This document shows positions 12,325 to 21,963 of a stretch of DNA of 64,000 bases, in pieces. Every line of letters begins with the position of its first letter. Position 1 is the stretch's first letter. Origin of the DNA: Gemmatimonadales bacterium (GTDB taxonomy: Bacteria; Gemmatimonadota; Gemmatimonadetes; Gemmatimonadales; GWC2-71-9). Made by a program: the position numbers and the translations under genes. Under the pieces are notes generated by a model. That model had not been told where the DNA came from, did no database searches, and saw only the letters and a list, made by a program, of their open reading frames with translations. Where the stretch lies: assembly GCA_041390145.1 (NCBI GenBank), contig JAWKQM010000005.1:189296-253295 (forward strand), read 5' to 3'.

Positions 12325-12947
12325 GACCACTCCCCGATGATGGAGACGCCAGCCACGGTCCGCTCCCCCTCCGCCACCTTCACGGTCACGCCCTTCGGCA
12401 GGAAGACATCCACCCGGGACCCGAAGCGGATCAGCCCCATCCGCTCGCCCTGACGGACCGCCGTGCCCTCGCCGTGGTCGGTGATGATCCGCCGCGCGAT
12501 CAGCCCGGCAATCTGCCGCACGAGCACCTTCCCGTGCGTCGCGACGATCCCCACCGACGACTGTTCGTTCTCCAGCGATGCCTTCTCGGCGGCGGCGTTC
12601 ACGAAGGCGCCGGGCGAGTACTTGCGATAGGCGATGGTGCCGTCCACCGGATACCGGTTCACATGGACGTTGAACACGTTCATGAAAATCGAGACGCGCT
12701 GCACCTCGCCGCCATGGAAGTCGGGCTCGTCAATGCTTCGGACGCTCACCACGAGGCCGTCGGCAGGGGCGATGACCAGCCGCTCGCCCCGCGGACCGTT
12801 CCGGACCGGATCCCGGAAGAAGGCGATCACCCAGATCGCCACCGGGAGCCAGATGATCGCGGCGGTGCTGTAGCCGAAGAGCACGAGGCTGAGCTCCATG
12901 AGCCAGAACGCCCCGATGAACGGCCAGCCTTCGCGGGCGATCCGCAT
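12321..12947 (-). CDS. psd: Phosphatidylserine decarboxylase (short, archaeal-type family)
   Basis: Converts phosphatidylserine to phosphatidylethanolamine. The 208-aa proenzyme has one or two N-terminal membrane helices (residues 10-45), FMNVFNVHVNR and HVNRYPVDG typical of PSD, and the self-cleavage site FGSRVD, with Gly176-Ser177 giving the pyruvoyl group. Start overlaps the purC stop by one base (TGATG) and the end overlaps pssA. Confidence 0.93.
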   Translation of the reverse strand: MRIAREGWPFIGAFWLMELSLVLFGYSTAAIIWLPVAIWVIAFFRDPVRNGPRGERLVIAPADGLVVSVRSIDEPDFHGGEVQRVSIFMNVFNVHVNRYPVDGTIAYRKYSPGAFVNAAAEKASLENEQSSVGIVATHGKVLVRQIAGLIARRIITDHGEGTAVRQGERMGLIRFGSRVDVFLPKGVTVKVAEGERTVAGVSIIGEWS

Positions 12948-13867
12948 CAGCCATCCTCGGGCAGCGGGTGCCCGGTCAGGCGCTGGTAGGCGTCCACATA
13001 CCGCGCGCTCGTCGTATCGAGGACCTCCTGCGGCAGCGTGGGCGGCGGCGCTTCGCCATTCCAGCTTCCCTTCGCCTTCAGCGCCGCGAGGTAGTCACGG
13101 AGCGGCTGCTTGTCGAAGCTCGGCTGCCCACGCCCCGGTTCGTAGCGGTCGGCGGGCCAGAACCGCGAGGAATCCGGCGTGAGGACCTCGTCAATGAGCC
13201 GGAGGGTGCCGTCCGCGTCCCGCCCAAACTCAAACTTCGTGTCGGCGATGATGATCCCCCGTGCGGCGGCGTGCGCCCGTCCCGCCTCGTAGATGCGGAA
13301 GCTGGCCTCGCGCAGCGCCGCGGCCTCCGCCTTGCCGAGGGCGCTCGCCATCGTGTCGAACGTCACGTTCTCGTCGTGACCGCTTTCCGCCTTGGTGGCG
13401 GGGCTGAAGATCGGCGGGTCGAGCCGGGCGCTCTCCACGAGGCCCGGCGTCAGCGGCTCGCCGGCCAGGGTGCCCTGCTTCTTGTACTCCGCCCATGCGG
13501 AGCCGGTGATGTAGCCGCGCACGACGCACTCGAACGGGACCGGCAGCGTGCGCCGCACCAGCATGGTGCGGCCCCGGATGGCGCTGCGGTGCGGCGCCAG
13601 GTCGGGGTAACGGTCGATGATCTCGTTGGTGCTGGCGGTGATGAAATGCGACGGGAAGACGTCGGCCAGCTTCCCGAACCAGAACGCGCTGACCTGGGTC
13701 AGGACCCGGCCCTTCTCGGCAATCGGCTCGTTCATCACCACGTCGAACGCGCTGATCCGGTCGCTCGCGACCAGGAGGAGCTGGTCGGGGCTGGCCTCGT
13801 ACACCTCACGCACCTTGCCCGCGCGGAGGAGGGGCAGGGGGAGCTGGCTCCGGAACATGACGGTCAT
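12947..13867 (-). CDS. purC: SAICAR synthase
   Basis: Joins CAIR to aspartate in purine synthesis. The 306-aa protein starts with LLRAGKVREVYE and LLLVASDRISAFDVVM, typical of PurC, and carries VRGYITGSAWAEY and IIADTKFEFGRD. It is the longer type of PurC, with a C-terminal extension. The ATG at 13867 overlaps the end of purB (ATGA) when purB is read in its restored frame; an alternative ATG is at 13858. Confidence 0.95.
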   Translation of the reverse strand: MTVMFRSQLPLPLLRAGKVREVYEASPDQLLLVASDRISAFDVVMNEPIAEKGRVLTQVSAFWFGKLADVFPSHFITASTNEIIDRYPDLAPHRSAIRGRTMLVRRTLPVPFECVVRGYITGSAWAEYKKQGTLAGEPLTPGLVESARLDPPIFSPATKAESGHDENVTFDTMASALGKAEAAALREASFRIYEAGRAHAAARGIIIADTKFEFGRDADGTLRLIDEVLTPDSSRFWPADRYEPGRGQPSFDKQPLRDYLAALKAKGSWNGEAPPPTLPQEVLDTTSARYVDAYQRLTGHPLPEDG

Positions 13868-15297
13868 ACGCGTACCTCTGCGGCGTCAGGAGTCACGGCC
13901 AGCGGGCGCGCCCGCTCGGCCAATGGTGCGGCGTATTCCTCGAGAAACTCGGCGACCTGCTCGCGTGCGCGCCCGGTGTACCGGGACGGCTCGAGCTCCG
14001 CCGTGAGGGCCGCCGCCGGGATGCCGGCGAAGGCGGCATCGGCGGCGAGCCGGTCCATGAGACGGTTCGGCTCGCCTCGGGCGACTTCGGCGGCCACCGT
14101 CATGCTGTGGCGGCGCACCACCTCGTGCAGGGCCTGGCGGTCGCCGCCCGCGGACCCCGAGCATCAGCCACCGCTCGGTGGCCATGAACGGCATCTGCGT
14201 CGCGACATGCCGGCGGATGACCTCGGGGCGCACCTCGAGCCCGCCGGCAATGTTCGCCGCCAGGATCAGGATCGCGTCCGTCGCGAGGAACGCCTCGGGC
14301 AGGGTGAGGCGCCGGTTGGCGCTGTCGTCGAGGGTCCGTTCCAGCCACTGCGTGGCCGCCGTCTGTGCGGTGTTGGCCTGGAGCGACGTCACGAACCTCG
14401 CGAGCCCGCTGATCCGCTCGGCCCGCATCGGGTTCCGCTTGTACGCCATGGCGCTGGAGCCGATCTGCTCGGACTCGAACGGTTCCAGCAGCTCGCCTTC
14501 GTGCTGCAGCAGCCGCAGGTCGCCCGCCATCTTGGAGGCCGACTGCGCCACGCCGGAGAGCAGGTCGAGCACGGTGCTGTCGGCCTTCCGGGTGTAGGTC
14601 TGCCCGGTGACCGCCCACGTGCGGTCGAACCCGAGGCGCCGGGCCACCAGGCGGTCGAGCTCGCGGACTTTCGCGTGGTCCCCGCGGAAGAGCTCCAGGA
14701 AGGAGGCCTGCGTGCCGGTGGTGCCCTTGCACCCGCGGAGGCGCATTCCCTCGATGCGGTGGCAGAGGTCCTCGACGTCCGCGCCGAAATCCTGCATCCA
14801 GAGGGTGGCCCGCTTGCCGACCGTGGTGAGCTGCGCCGGCTGGAAATGGGTGTAGGCCAGGCAGGGCTCGGCGGCGTGCTGCGCGGCGAACCCGCCGAGC
14901 GCGTCGAGCACGGACAGGAGGCGCCCCAGCACGAGGCGGAGGCCTTCCCGGATCACCAGCAGGTCGGCGTTGTCTGTCACGAACGCGCTGGTCGCCCCGA
15001 GGTGCAGGAAGGGGCGCGCGGCGGGGGCCTGGTCGCCGAAGTGGTGCACGTGGGCCATCACGTCGTGCCGGAAGCGCCGCTCGTACTCCGCGGCGGTCGC
15101 GAGGTCGGCGTCGTCGAGGTGGGCGCGCATCTCCGTCAGCGCCGCCTCCGGGATGTCGAGCCCGAGTTCGCGTTCCGACTCCGCGAGCGCCAGCCAGACC
15201 CGGCGCCAGAGGCGGATGCGGTGCGGCTCGCCCCACAGGCGCTGCATGGCGGGCGATGCGTAACGGGTCCCGAGGGGGGAGCGCCAGCGGTCGTCGG

Positions 15298-15301
<4 letters not shown>
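13864..15301 (-). CDS. purB: Adenylosuccinate lyase, one apparent frameshift
   Basis: PurB acts twice in purine synthesis, releasing fumarate from SAICAR and adenylosuccinate. From 15301 the frame is continuous through the fumarase/aspartase superfamily signature region (GSSAMAYKRNPMRAER) to FMATERWLMLGV near 14160. It then runs out of frame. Removing one base in the G/C run at about 14141-14152 restores VRGGDRQALHEVVRRHSMTV and leads to the natural stop at 13864-13866, which overlaps purC. The corrected protein is about 478 aa. A single indel in a homopolymer-like GC run in a central purine gene is more likely a sequencing error than a true null. Confidence 0.88.
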
Positions 15302-16694
<1,393 letters not shown>

Positions 16695-16698
<4 letters not shown>

Positions 16699-17480
16699 GC
16701 GGCATCCCCGGGGTGGTCAGCGAATGCCTCCGCCGCGTACTCGGCGGAGACGAAATACAATCCTTCGGGCGGCGCGGGCGGGCTGGTGTCGGCGTTGTCC
16801 TCCCGCGCCAGCAGGGCGGTCATGTCTTCGACCGGTCGCCGATCGAGTCCGATGTCCACCATGGTCCCGACGAGCATCCGCACCATGTGGTGCAGGAAGC
16901 GGTCGGCGGCCACGTGAAAGGTGAACCCCTGGCCCGCGTCCCGTGCCTGCCATTCGGCGCGCCGCAGCGTGCTGCGGTAGTGCGGCTTCGGTTCGCCCTT
17001 CACCGCGAAGGCACGGAAGCTGTGCTCCCCGAGCAGCGTCGCGGCCGCCTTATGGAGCCGTCCGGCGTCGAGTTCGCGCCCCAGCGCCCATTCGTACGGG
17101 CGCCGGAAGGGAGACATCGATGCGGGATCCACTCCCACCACATACCGGTACTCGCGACCACGTGCGCTCTTCCGCGCGTGGAACCCCGGCTGCATCAGCC
17201 GGACCCGTTCCACCCAGCAATCGCGTGGGAGCAGCGCATTGAGCGCGCGCCGGACCGTCTCCGGCTCCCACTTGGCCGGGAGGGCGAAGCTGACCCCCAT
17301 GCCCTCGGAGTGGACGCCGGCGTCCGTTCGCCCGGCGCCATGGGCCACGACCCGGCGCCCAGCGAGCCGCTCGAGCACCGCCTCCACTTCCGCCTGGACC
17401 GTACGGCCGGTCGCCTGCCGTTGCCAGCCGAGAAAGCGGCCGCCATCAAAGTGCAACACGGCAAGAAAAGTCCGGCTCAT
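16695..17480 (-). CDS. truA: tRNA pseudouridine(38-40) synthase
   Basis: Makes pseudouridine in the anticodon stem-loop of tRNAs. The 261-aa protein has GRTDAGVH with the catalytic Asp53, FHARKSARGREYRY and the C-terminal FLHHMVRMLVGTMVDIG. It is the first gene of the 13-gene minus-strand run, followed by the protease with a four-base overlap, and is divergent from trpD across 126 bases. Confidence 0.95.
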
Positions 17481-17531
17481 CGGGGCGAAATCTAGCCCGT
17501 TTGGCGGGCCTCCTGCAAGACACGCAAATGC

Positions 17532-17547
17532 TTGTCAGAATTGACAA
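17532..17547. promoter_or_regulatory. Palindromic candidate operator between truA and trpD
   Basis: TTGTCA-GAAT-TGACAA is a perfect 6+6 inverted repeat with a 4-base centre, in the 126-base gap between the divergent operons. Its right half overlaps the -35 hexamer TTGACA (17541-17546) of the proposed trpD promoter, a position suited to a repressor. The binding protein is unknown. A short hairpin (GCCCG/CGGGC, 17495-17509) lies nearer truA. Confidence 0.4.
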
Positions 17548-17570
17548 AAGGCCCTGTTGGCCACTACCAT
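17541..17570 (+). promoter_or_regulatory. Promoter of trpD
   Basis: Consensus -35 TTGACA at 17541-17546, an 18-base spacer and -10 TACCAT at 17565-17570. The start of transcription would fall near 17577, about 30 bases before the ATG at 17607. Confidence 0.5.
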
Positions 17571-17606
17571 TTTCTTGCACTCGTGCGGCCCTGTTGGGGT
17601 CGCTGA

Positions 17607-18686
17607 ATGTTCCCCCGATCCCCACCCCCAATGCCCAACGTCGCGCCGCCCCTCGCCGAGGCCCTCCGGCTGCTCTCCATTGGCCGTTCGCTCACGGCGT
17701 CCCAGTCTGCCGCGGCGTTTGCCGTGCTCGTCGCCGGCGAGGCCGCAGACGGCGATGCCGCCTCGCTCCTGATGGGGCTGAAGCGCAAGGGAGAAACCGC
17801 GGATGAGATTGCCGGGGCGGCATTGGTGCTGCGCGAGGCGATGATCCCGCTGATCGTGCCCGACCGTGACGATCTGGTGGACACCTGTGGCACGGGCGGC
17901 GGACTCGTCGGCACCCTCAACATCTCGACCGCCGCTGCCATCCTGGCCGTCGGGGCAGGGGTTCGCGTGGCCAAACATGGGAACCGGAGCCATACCTCCC
18001 GGTCCGGTTCGGCCGATGTGCTCGAGGCGCTTGGGGTGGCGGTTGAATTGCGGCCCCCTGTCGCCGCGAAGGCGCTCGAAACCTCCGGCTTCACCTTCAT
18101 GTACGCGCCCCAGTACCACCCCGCGATGCGTCATGTCGCCGGGGTGCGGCGTCAGCTCGGCGTGGCCACTATGATGAACCTGCTCGGGCCGCTCGCCAAC
18201 CCGGCGGGCGTGGGGCGCCAGGTGGTTGGCGTGGCCGAGCGGCGTGTCGCGCCGCTGCTCGCCGACGCGCTCCGGCGCCTCGGCACCCGGCACGCCATGG
18301 TGGTGCATGCCGAGGTCGGGATGGATGAGATCAGCCCGATGGGGGCGACGGAAGTCTGGGAGGTGCGGGGGAGCGCGGTGCGCGAATGGCTGATCGAACC
18401 GGCTGAGTTCGGTCTGGAGGTATCTGACCTGACCCCCTTGGCCGGCGGGGAACCGGACGAGAATGCCAACCGCATTGAACGACTGCTCGAGGGGGCGGAT
18501 GCCGACCACGCGGCGCGCTCGGCGCTGGTGCTCAACGCCGGGGCGGCACTCTATGTGGCGGGGGTGTCAGCAGAGTTTCCGAAGGCTGTTGATCTCGCTC
18601 GGCGGGCCCTGACGGCGGGGACAGGGCGAGACGCCCTCTCGCGCATTCGTGCCGCCGTTTCGTGCGACCCAGCGGAGGCCGCCTAG
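17607..18686 (+). CDS. trpD: Anthranilate phosphoribosyltransferase
   Basis: Transfers phosphoribose from PRPP to anthranilate, second step of tryptophan synthesis. The 359-aa protein has DTCGTGG, the NISTAAA loop and KHGNRSHTSRSGSADVLEALG, all typical of TrpD. The ATG at 17607 follows a G-rich stretch; an ATG at 17631 is the alternative. Its TAG stop lies within the palindrome CTAG, which is also the lexA stop on the other strand. No trpE or trpG is in the window. Confidence 0.95.
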   Translation: MFPRSPPPMPNVAPPLAEALRLLSIGRSLTASQSAAAFAVLVAGEAADGDAASLLMGLKRKGETADEIAGAALVLREAMIPLIVPDRDDLVDTCGTGGGLVGTLNISTAAAILAVGAGVRVAKHGNRSHTSRSGSADVLEALGVAVELRPPVAAKALETSGFTFMYAPQYHPAMRHVAGVRRQLGVATMMNLLGPLANPAGVGRQVVGVAERRVAPLLADALRRLGTRHAMVVHAEVGMDEISPMGATEVWEVRGSAVREWLIEPAEFGLEVSDLTPLAGGEPDENANRIERLLEGADADHAARSALVLNAGAALYVAGVSAEFPKAVDLARRALTAGTGRDALSRIRAAVSCDPAEAA

Positions 18687-19291
18687 TACTTGCGAATGAC
18701 GCCCACGACGACGCCTTGGATCAGCACGTCGCGTTCCTGAAAGCGCATCGGCGCCATCGTCTCGTTGGCCGGCTGCAGTCGGATCCACCCGCCGGCCTCG
18801 CGATAGAACTTCTTGACGGTGGCCTCGGCGCCGTTGATGAGCGCGATGACCATTTCGCCATTTTCGGCCGACTGCTTCCCGTGGACCACGACATAGTCGC
18901 CGTCGATGATGTGGGCCTCGACCATGGAATCGCCCCGGACCTGGAGGGCGTAATTCGGGCCGCGGGCAGGGAGCATCTCGTTCGGCACCGCCAGTGTTTC
19001 GCTGTGCATGACCGATTCGATCGGGGTGCCCGCCGCGACCCGGCCGAGCACCGGGATTTCCGAGGCGACCGCCGTCCCCTTGGGGGGTAACACCTCGATG
19101 GATCGGCTCTCGTTGTAGGCGCGCCGGATGTACCCCTTTCGTTCCAGGTTGGTCAGGTGCTCATGCACCGTGGCCAGGGACTGGAACCCGAAGTGTTCCG
19201 CGATTTCCTCGAAGCTCGGCGCGTAGCCGTTGTCCGCAATCTGGGATTGCAGGTAGGAAAGAATGTCGCTTTGTCGGCGCGTGAGCGGCAT
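18683..19291 (-). CDS. lexA: LexA repressor
   Basis: SOS repressor that cleaves itself when RecA is activated. The 202-aa protein has an N-terminal winged helix (residues 1-65), the Ala87-Gly88 cleavage site in LGRVAAGTP, and the Ser122 (GDSM) and Lys160 (ATVKKF) dyad. The ATG at 19291 is chosen because GGAGG lies about 7 bases upstream; a GTG at 19345 would run through the promoter region. It is inserted, in reverse, between trpD and trpC. Confidence 0.95.
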   Translation of the reverse strand: MPLTRRQSDILSYLQSQIADNGYAPSFEEIAEHFGFQSLATVHEHLTNLERKGYIRRAYNESRSIEVLPPKGTAVASEIPVLGRVAAGTPIESVMHSETLAVPNEMLPARGPNYALQVRGDSMVEAHIIDGDYVVVHGKQSAENGEMVIALINGAEATVKKFYREAGGWIRLQPANETMAPMRFQERDVLIQGVVVGVIRKY

Positions 19292-19338
19292 GACCGTCCT
19301 CCGAGCGAGTGACCGAAGAGAGCCCGAATCAAGGTACC

Positions 19339-19350
19339 CGAACACGAACC
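19339..19350. promoter_or_regulatory. Possible LexA autoregulatory site
   Basis: Read on the minus strand, this is GGTTCGTGTTCG, a close direct repeat of GTTC, lying in the spacer of a weak lexA promoter (TTGACC and TACCTT, 17 bases apart). Direct GTTC repeats are LexA targets in Alphaproteobacteria but with 7-base spacing, so this is only a candidate. The same 69-base gap must hold the start signals of trpC. Confidence 0.2.
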
Positions 19351-19360
19351 GAAGGTCAAG

Positions 19361-20149
19361 GTGACGTCAACACTCGACCGCATTCTGGATGGAGTTCGGG
19401 CCGGCCTGCCCGCCCTGGCCAGCCGGCGAGAGGCCCTGGAGCAAGCCGCACGGCGTGCGCCTCCCGCTCCCGACTTCAAGGCGGCACTGCGTCGGCCGGA
19501 AGTCGCGGTCATCGCCGAATTGAAGCGCAAATCACCCTCCGCGGGGCTCCTCGCACCGAGGCTGGATTCGGCCGCGCGTGCCCGGACCTATGAAGCGGGG
19601 GGCGCCGCGGCGTTGTCGGTCCTCACCGAGGCGGACCACTTTGGCGGGTCGCTCTCCGACCTCGAGGGGGTCGCGGCGGTCGTGACGGTCCCGCTCATCC
19701 GGAAGGACTTCATCCTTCATGAATTGCAGGTCATCGAGGCGCGCGCGTCGGGTGCGGCGGCCGTGCTGCTGATCGTCCGTGCCCTCGATCCGTCGGCCCT
19801 CCGGGACCTCCTGGCCGCCGCCCGCCGTTGGGGGATGGAAGCCCTGGTCGAAACGCACGACGAGCGCGAAGTGGATCTCGCGCTCGCCGCCGGCGCGACG
19901 GTCATTGGCGTGAACAGCCGGGATCTCGGCGATTTCACGATCAACGCGAAGGCGGCCTGGGCGTTACTGCGCCAGCTCCCGAGTGACATCGTCGCCGTGG
20001 CGGAGAGCGGGATGAAAGACGTTGCTGCGGTCGAGGCGGCGGCCGCCGCGGGGGCGGACGCGGTGCTCGTGGGTTCGGCGCTCTCGGTGGCGGACGATCC
20101 GGGGCCCCTGCTGGCCGGAATGGCCGCGGTCCCACGCCATGGGCGTTGA
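19361..20149 (+). CDS. trpC: Indole-3-glycerol phosphate synthase
   Basis: Closes the indole ring of tryptophan. The 262-aa TIM barrel starts at GTG 19361 and shows VIAELKRKSPSAG, LIRKDFILHELQV, and VAESGM near the end, all family motifs. The end overlaps trpF by 11 bases. Confidence 0.95.
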   Translation: MTSTLDRILDGVRAGLPALASRREALEQAARRAPPAPDFKAALRRPEVAVIAELKRKSPSAGLLAPRLDSAARARTYEAGGAAALSVLTEADHFGGSLSDLEGVAAVVTVPLIRKDFILHELQVIEARASGAAAVLLIVRALDPSALRDLLAAARRWGMEALVETHDEREVDLALAAGATVIGVNSRDLGDFTINAKAAWALLRQLPSDIVAVAESGMKDVAAVEAAAAAGADAVLVGSALSVADDPGPLLAGMAAVPRHGR

Positions 20150-20783
20150 GGCCAAGGTCTGTGGGCTCACCAGGCCGGGCGACGCGGCGGTGGCCGTGGA
20201 GGCGGGTGCCTCTTACCTTGGAGTGGTATTCGCCGGTGGTCCACGGGTGGTGACCGTGGCCGTGGCCTCGGAGATCGTGGCGGCCGCCTCCGGGTGCCCG
20301 GTGTTCGGCGTGTTCGGGCGGCATTCCGCGGAGGAGATTCTCCGCTGCCGTGACGCCGCCGGTTTGGCCGGGGCGCAACTGCACGGGGCGTTCGATCACC
20401 GCCTGGCGGCGCGGTTGCGGGCGAACGGTCTCGCCGTGTGGGCGGTCGCCCGCCTCACCGCTCCCGACGAGTGCGGCGGGCTCACCGACCTGGCCGCCGG
20501 CTCGGACGCGGTGCTCGTCGAGCCGCGGGTGGCGGGGGCCGAGGGGGGCGCCGGAGTGCCCCTCGCGCTCGACCTGGGTCGTCGGGCGCGCGCGGCGCTC
20601 CGCGGGCAGCGAATGGTGCTGGCTGGCGGGTTGCGGCCCGAGTCGGTGGCGGCCGCCATCGACGCGGTGGGCCCGGATGTGGTCGATGTCAGCAGCGGTG
20701 TCGAGATGAGTCCGGGGCGCAAGGACCCGGCGGCCGTTCGGCTCTTCCTGGAGGCGGTGCGTGGCGACCAGCCTTTCCCCTGA
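20139..20783 (+). CDS. trpF: Phosphoribosylanthranilate isomerase
   Basis: Isomerises phosphoribosylanthranilate before the TrpC step. The 214-aa protein begins MGVEAKVCGLTRPGDA, with the catalytic Cys in KVCGLT, and ends with the phosphate loop LAGGL followed by VDVSSGVEMSPGRKD. The start at 20139 overlaps trpC; the end overlaps trpB by 23 bases. Confidence 0.94.
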   Translation: MGVEAKVCGLTRPGDAAVAVEAGASYLGVVFAGGPRVVTVAVASEIVAAASGCPVFGVFGRHSAEEILRCRDAAGLAGAQLHGAFDHRLAARLRANGLAVWAVARLTAPDECGGLTDLAAGSDAVLVEPRVAGAEGGAGVPLALDLGRRARAALRGQRMVLAGGLRPESVAAAIDAVGPDVVDVSSGVEMSPGRKDPAAVRLFLEAVRGDQPFP

Positions 20784-21963
20784 ACGCGGCAGCAATGGAC
20801 GATTCGGTCCCTACGGCGGCCGGTACGTCCCGGAGACCCTGCTCGCCGCGCTCGAGGAGCTCGCGGCGCTGTACGACGGCGTCCGGGGCGAGGACGCGTT
20901 CTGGGAAGAGTTGGGCGGCATCCTCCGCGACTACGTGGGTCGGCCCACACCGCTGACCGAGGCGCCCCGCCTCAGCGCTGAGGTTGGCGCCCGGGTGCTT
21001 CTGAAGCGCGAAGACCTGAACCATACCGGTGCGCACAAGATCAACAACACGGTGGGCCAGGCCCTCCTCGCGCAGCGCATGGGCAAGCGGCGGATCATCG
21101 CCGAGACCGGTGCCGGGCAGCACGGCGTGGCCACCGCGACGATCTGCGCGCGGCTCGGGATGGAGTGCGTGGTGTATATGGGCGCCGAGGATGTGGCGCG
21201 GCAGGCGCTCAACGTGTACCGGATGCGCCTGCTCGGGGCGACCGTGGTCCCGGTCGAATCCGGCACGCGAACCCTCAAGGACGCCACGAATGAGGCGTTG
21301 CGCGATTGGGTGGCGAATGTCCCGAGTACCCATTACATCATCGGCTCGGTCGTCGGGCCTGATCCCTATCCGCGGATGGTGCGGGACTTCCAGTCGGTCA
21401 TCGGGCGGGAGGCCAGGAGGCAGGTGCTCGAGCGGACCGGTCGCCTGCCGCGCACCGTCGTGGCGTGCGTCGGCGGCGGGTCGAACGCGATCGGGATCTT
21501 CACCGCCTTCCTCGATGACGGCGAGGTGGAGTTGGTCGGCGTCGAGGCCGCGGGGGATGGGCTGGCGACCGGCCGCCACAGCGCCACGCTGCACGCGGGG
21601 CGCCCCGGTGTGCTCCACGGCACGCTCAGCTATCTCCTGCAGGACGCCGATGGGCAGGTCGCGCCGGCCCACTCGGTGAGTGCGGGTCTGGACTACCCCG
21701 GAGTAGGGCCGGAGCATGCCTGGCTCCGGGACACTGACCGGGTCGAGTATCACGCGGTGGATGATGGCGCGGCGCTGGACGGGTTCGCGCGTCTGGCCCG
21801 CCTCGAGGGGATCATTCCGGCGCTGGAGACCGCGCACGCTGTGGCCTGGCTCTCGGCGGAGCGTGGGCGATGGCAGGCGGACATGCCTGTCCTGCTCTGT
21901 CTCAGCGGTCGTGGTGACAAGGATGTGGCGCATGTGGCGGCACTAACGGGAGAGGTGCGTTGA
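20761..21963 (+). CDS. trpB: Tryptophan synthase beta subunit
   Basis: Condenses indole with serine using PLP. The 400-aa protein begins at GTG 20761 and has RFGPYGGRYVPETL, the PLP lysine Lys93 in NHTGAHKINN, GAGQHGVATAT and the phosphate-binding CVGGGSNAIG. It is separated from trpA by two genes not known in tryptophan synthesis. Confidence 0.96.
   Translation: MATSLSPERGSNGRFGPYGGRYVPETLLAALEELAALYDGVRGEDAFWEELGGILRDYVGRPTPLTEAPRLSAEVGARVLLKREDLNHTGAHKINNTVGQALLAQRMGKRRIIAETGAGQHGVATATICARLGMECVVYMGAEDVARQALNVYRMRLLGATVVPVESGTRTLKDATNEALRDWVANVPSTHYIIGSVVGPDPYPRMVRDFQSVIGREARRQVLERTGRLPRTVVACVGGGSNAIGIFTAFLDDGEVELVGVEAAGDGLATGRHSATLHAGRPGVLHGTLSYLLQDADGQVAPAHSVSAGLDYPGVGPEHAWLRDTDRVEYHAVDDGAALDGFARLARLEGIIPALETAHAVAWLSAERGRWQADMPVLLCLSGRGDKDVAHVAALTGEVR

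Noticed and set aside
19292..19345. Longer LexA from GTG 19345
   Set aside because: The extra residues are not LexA-like and would cover the promoter; ATG 19291 has a strong ribosome site.
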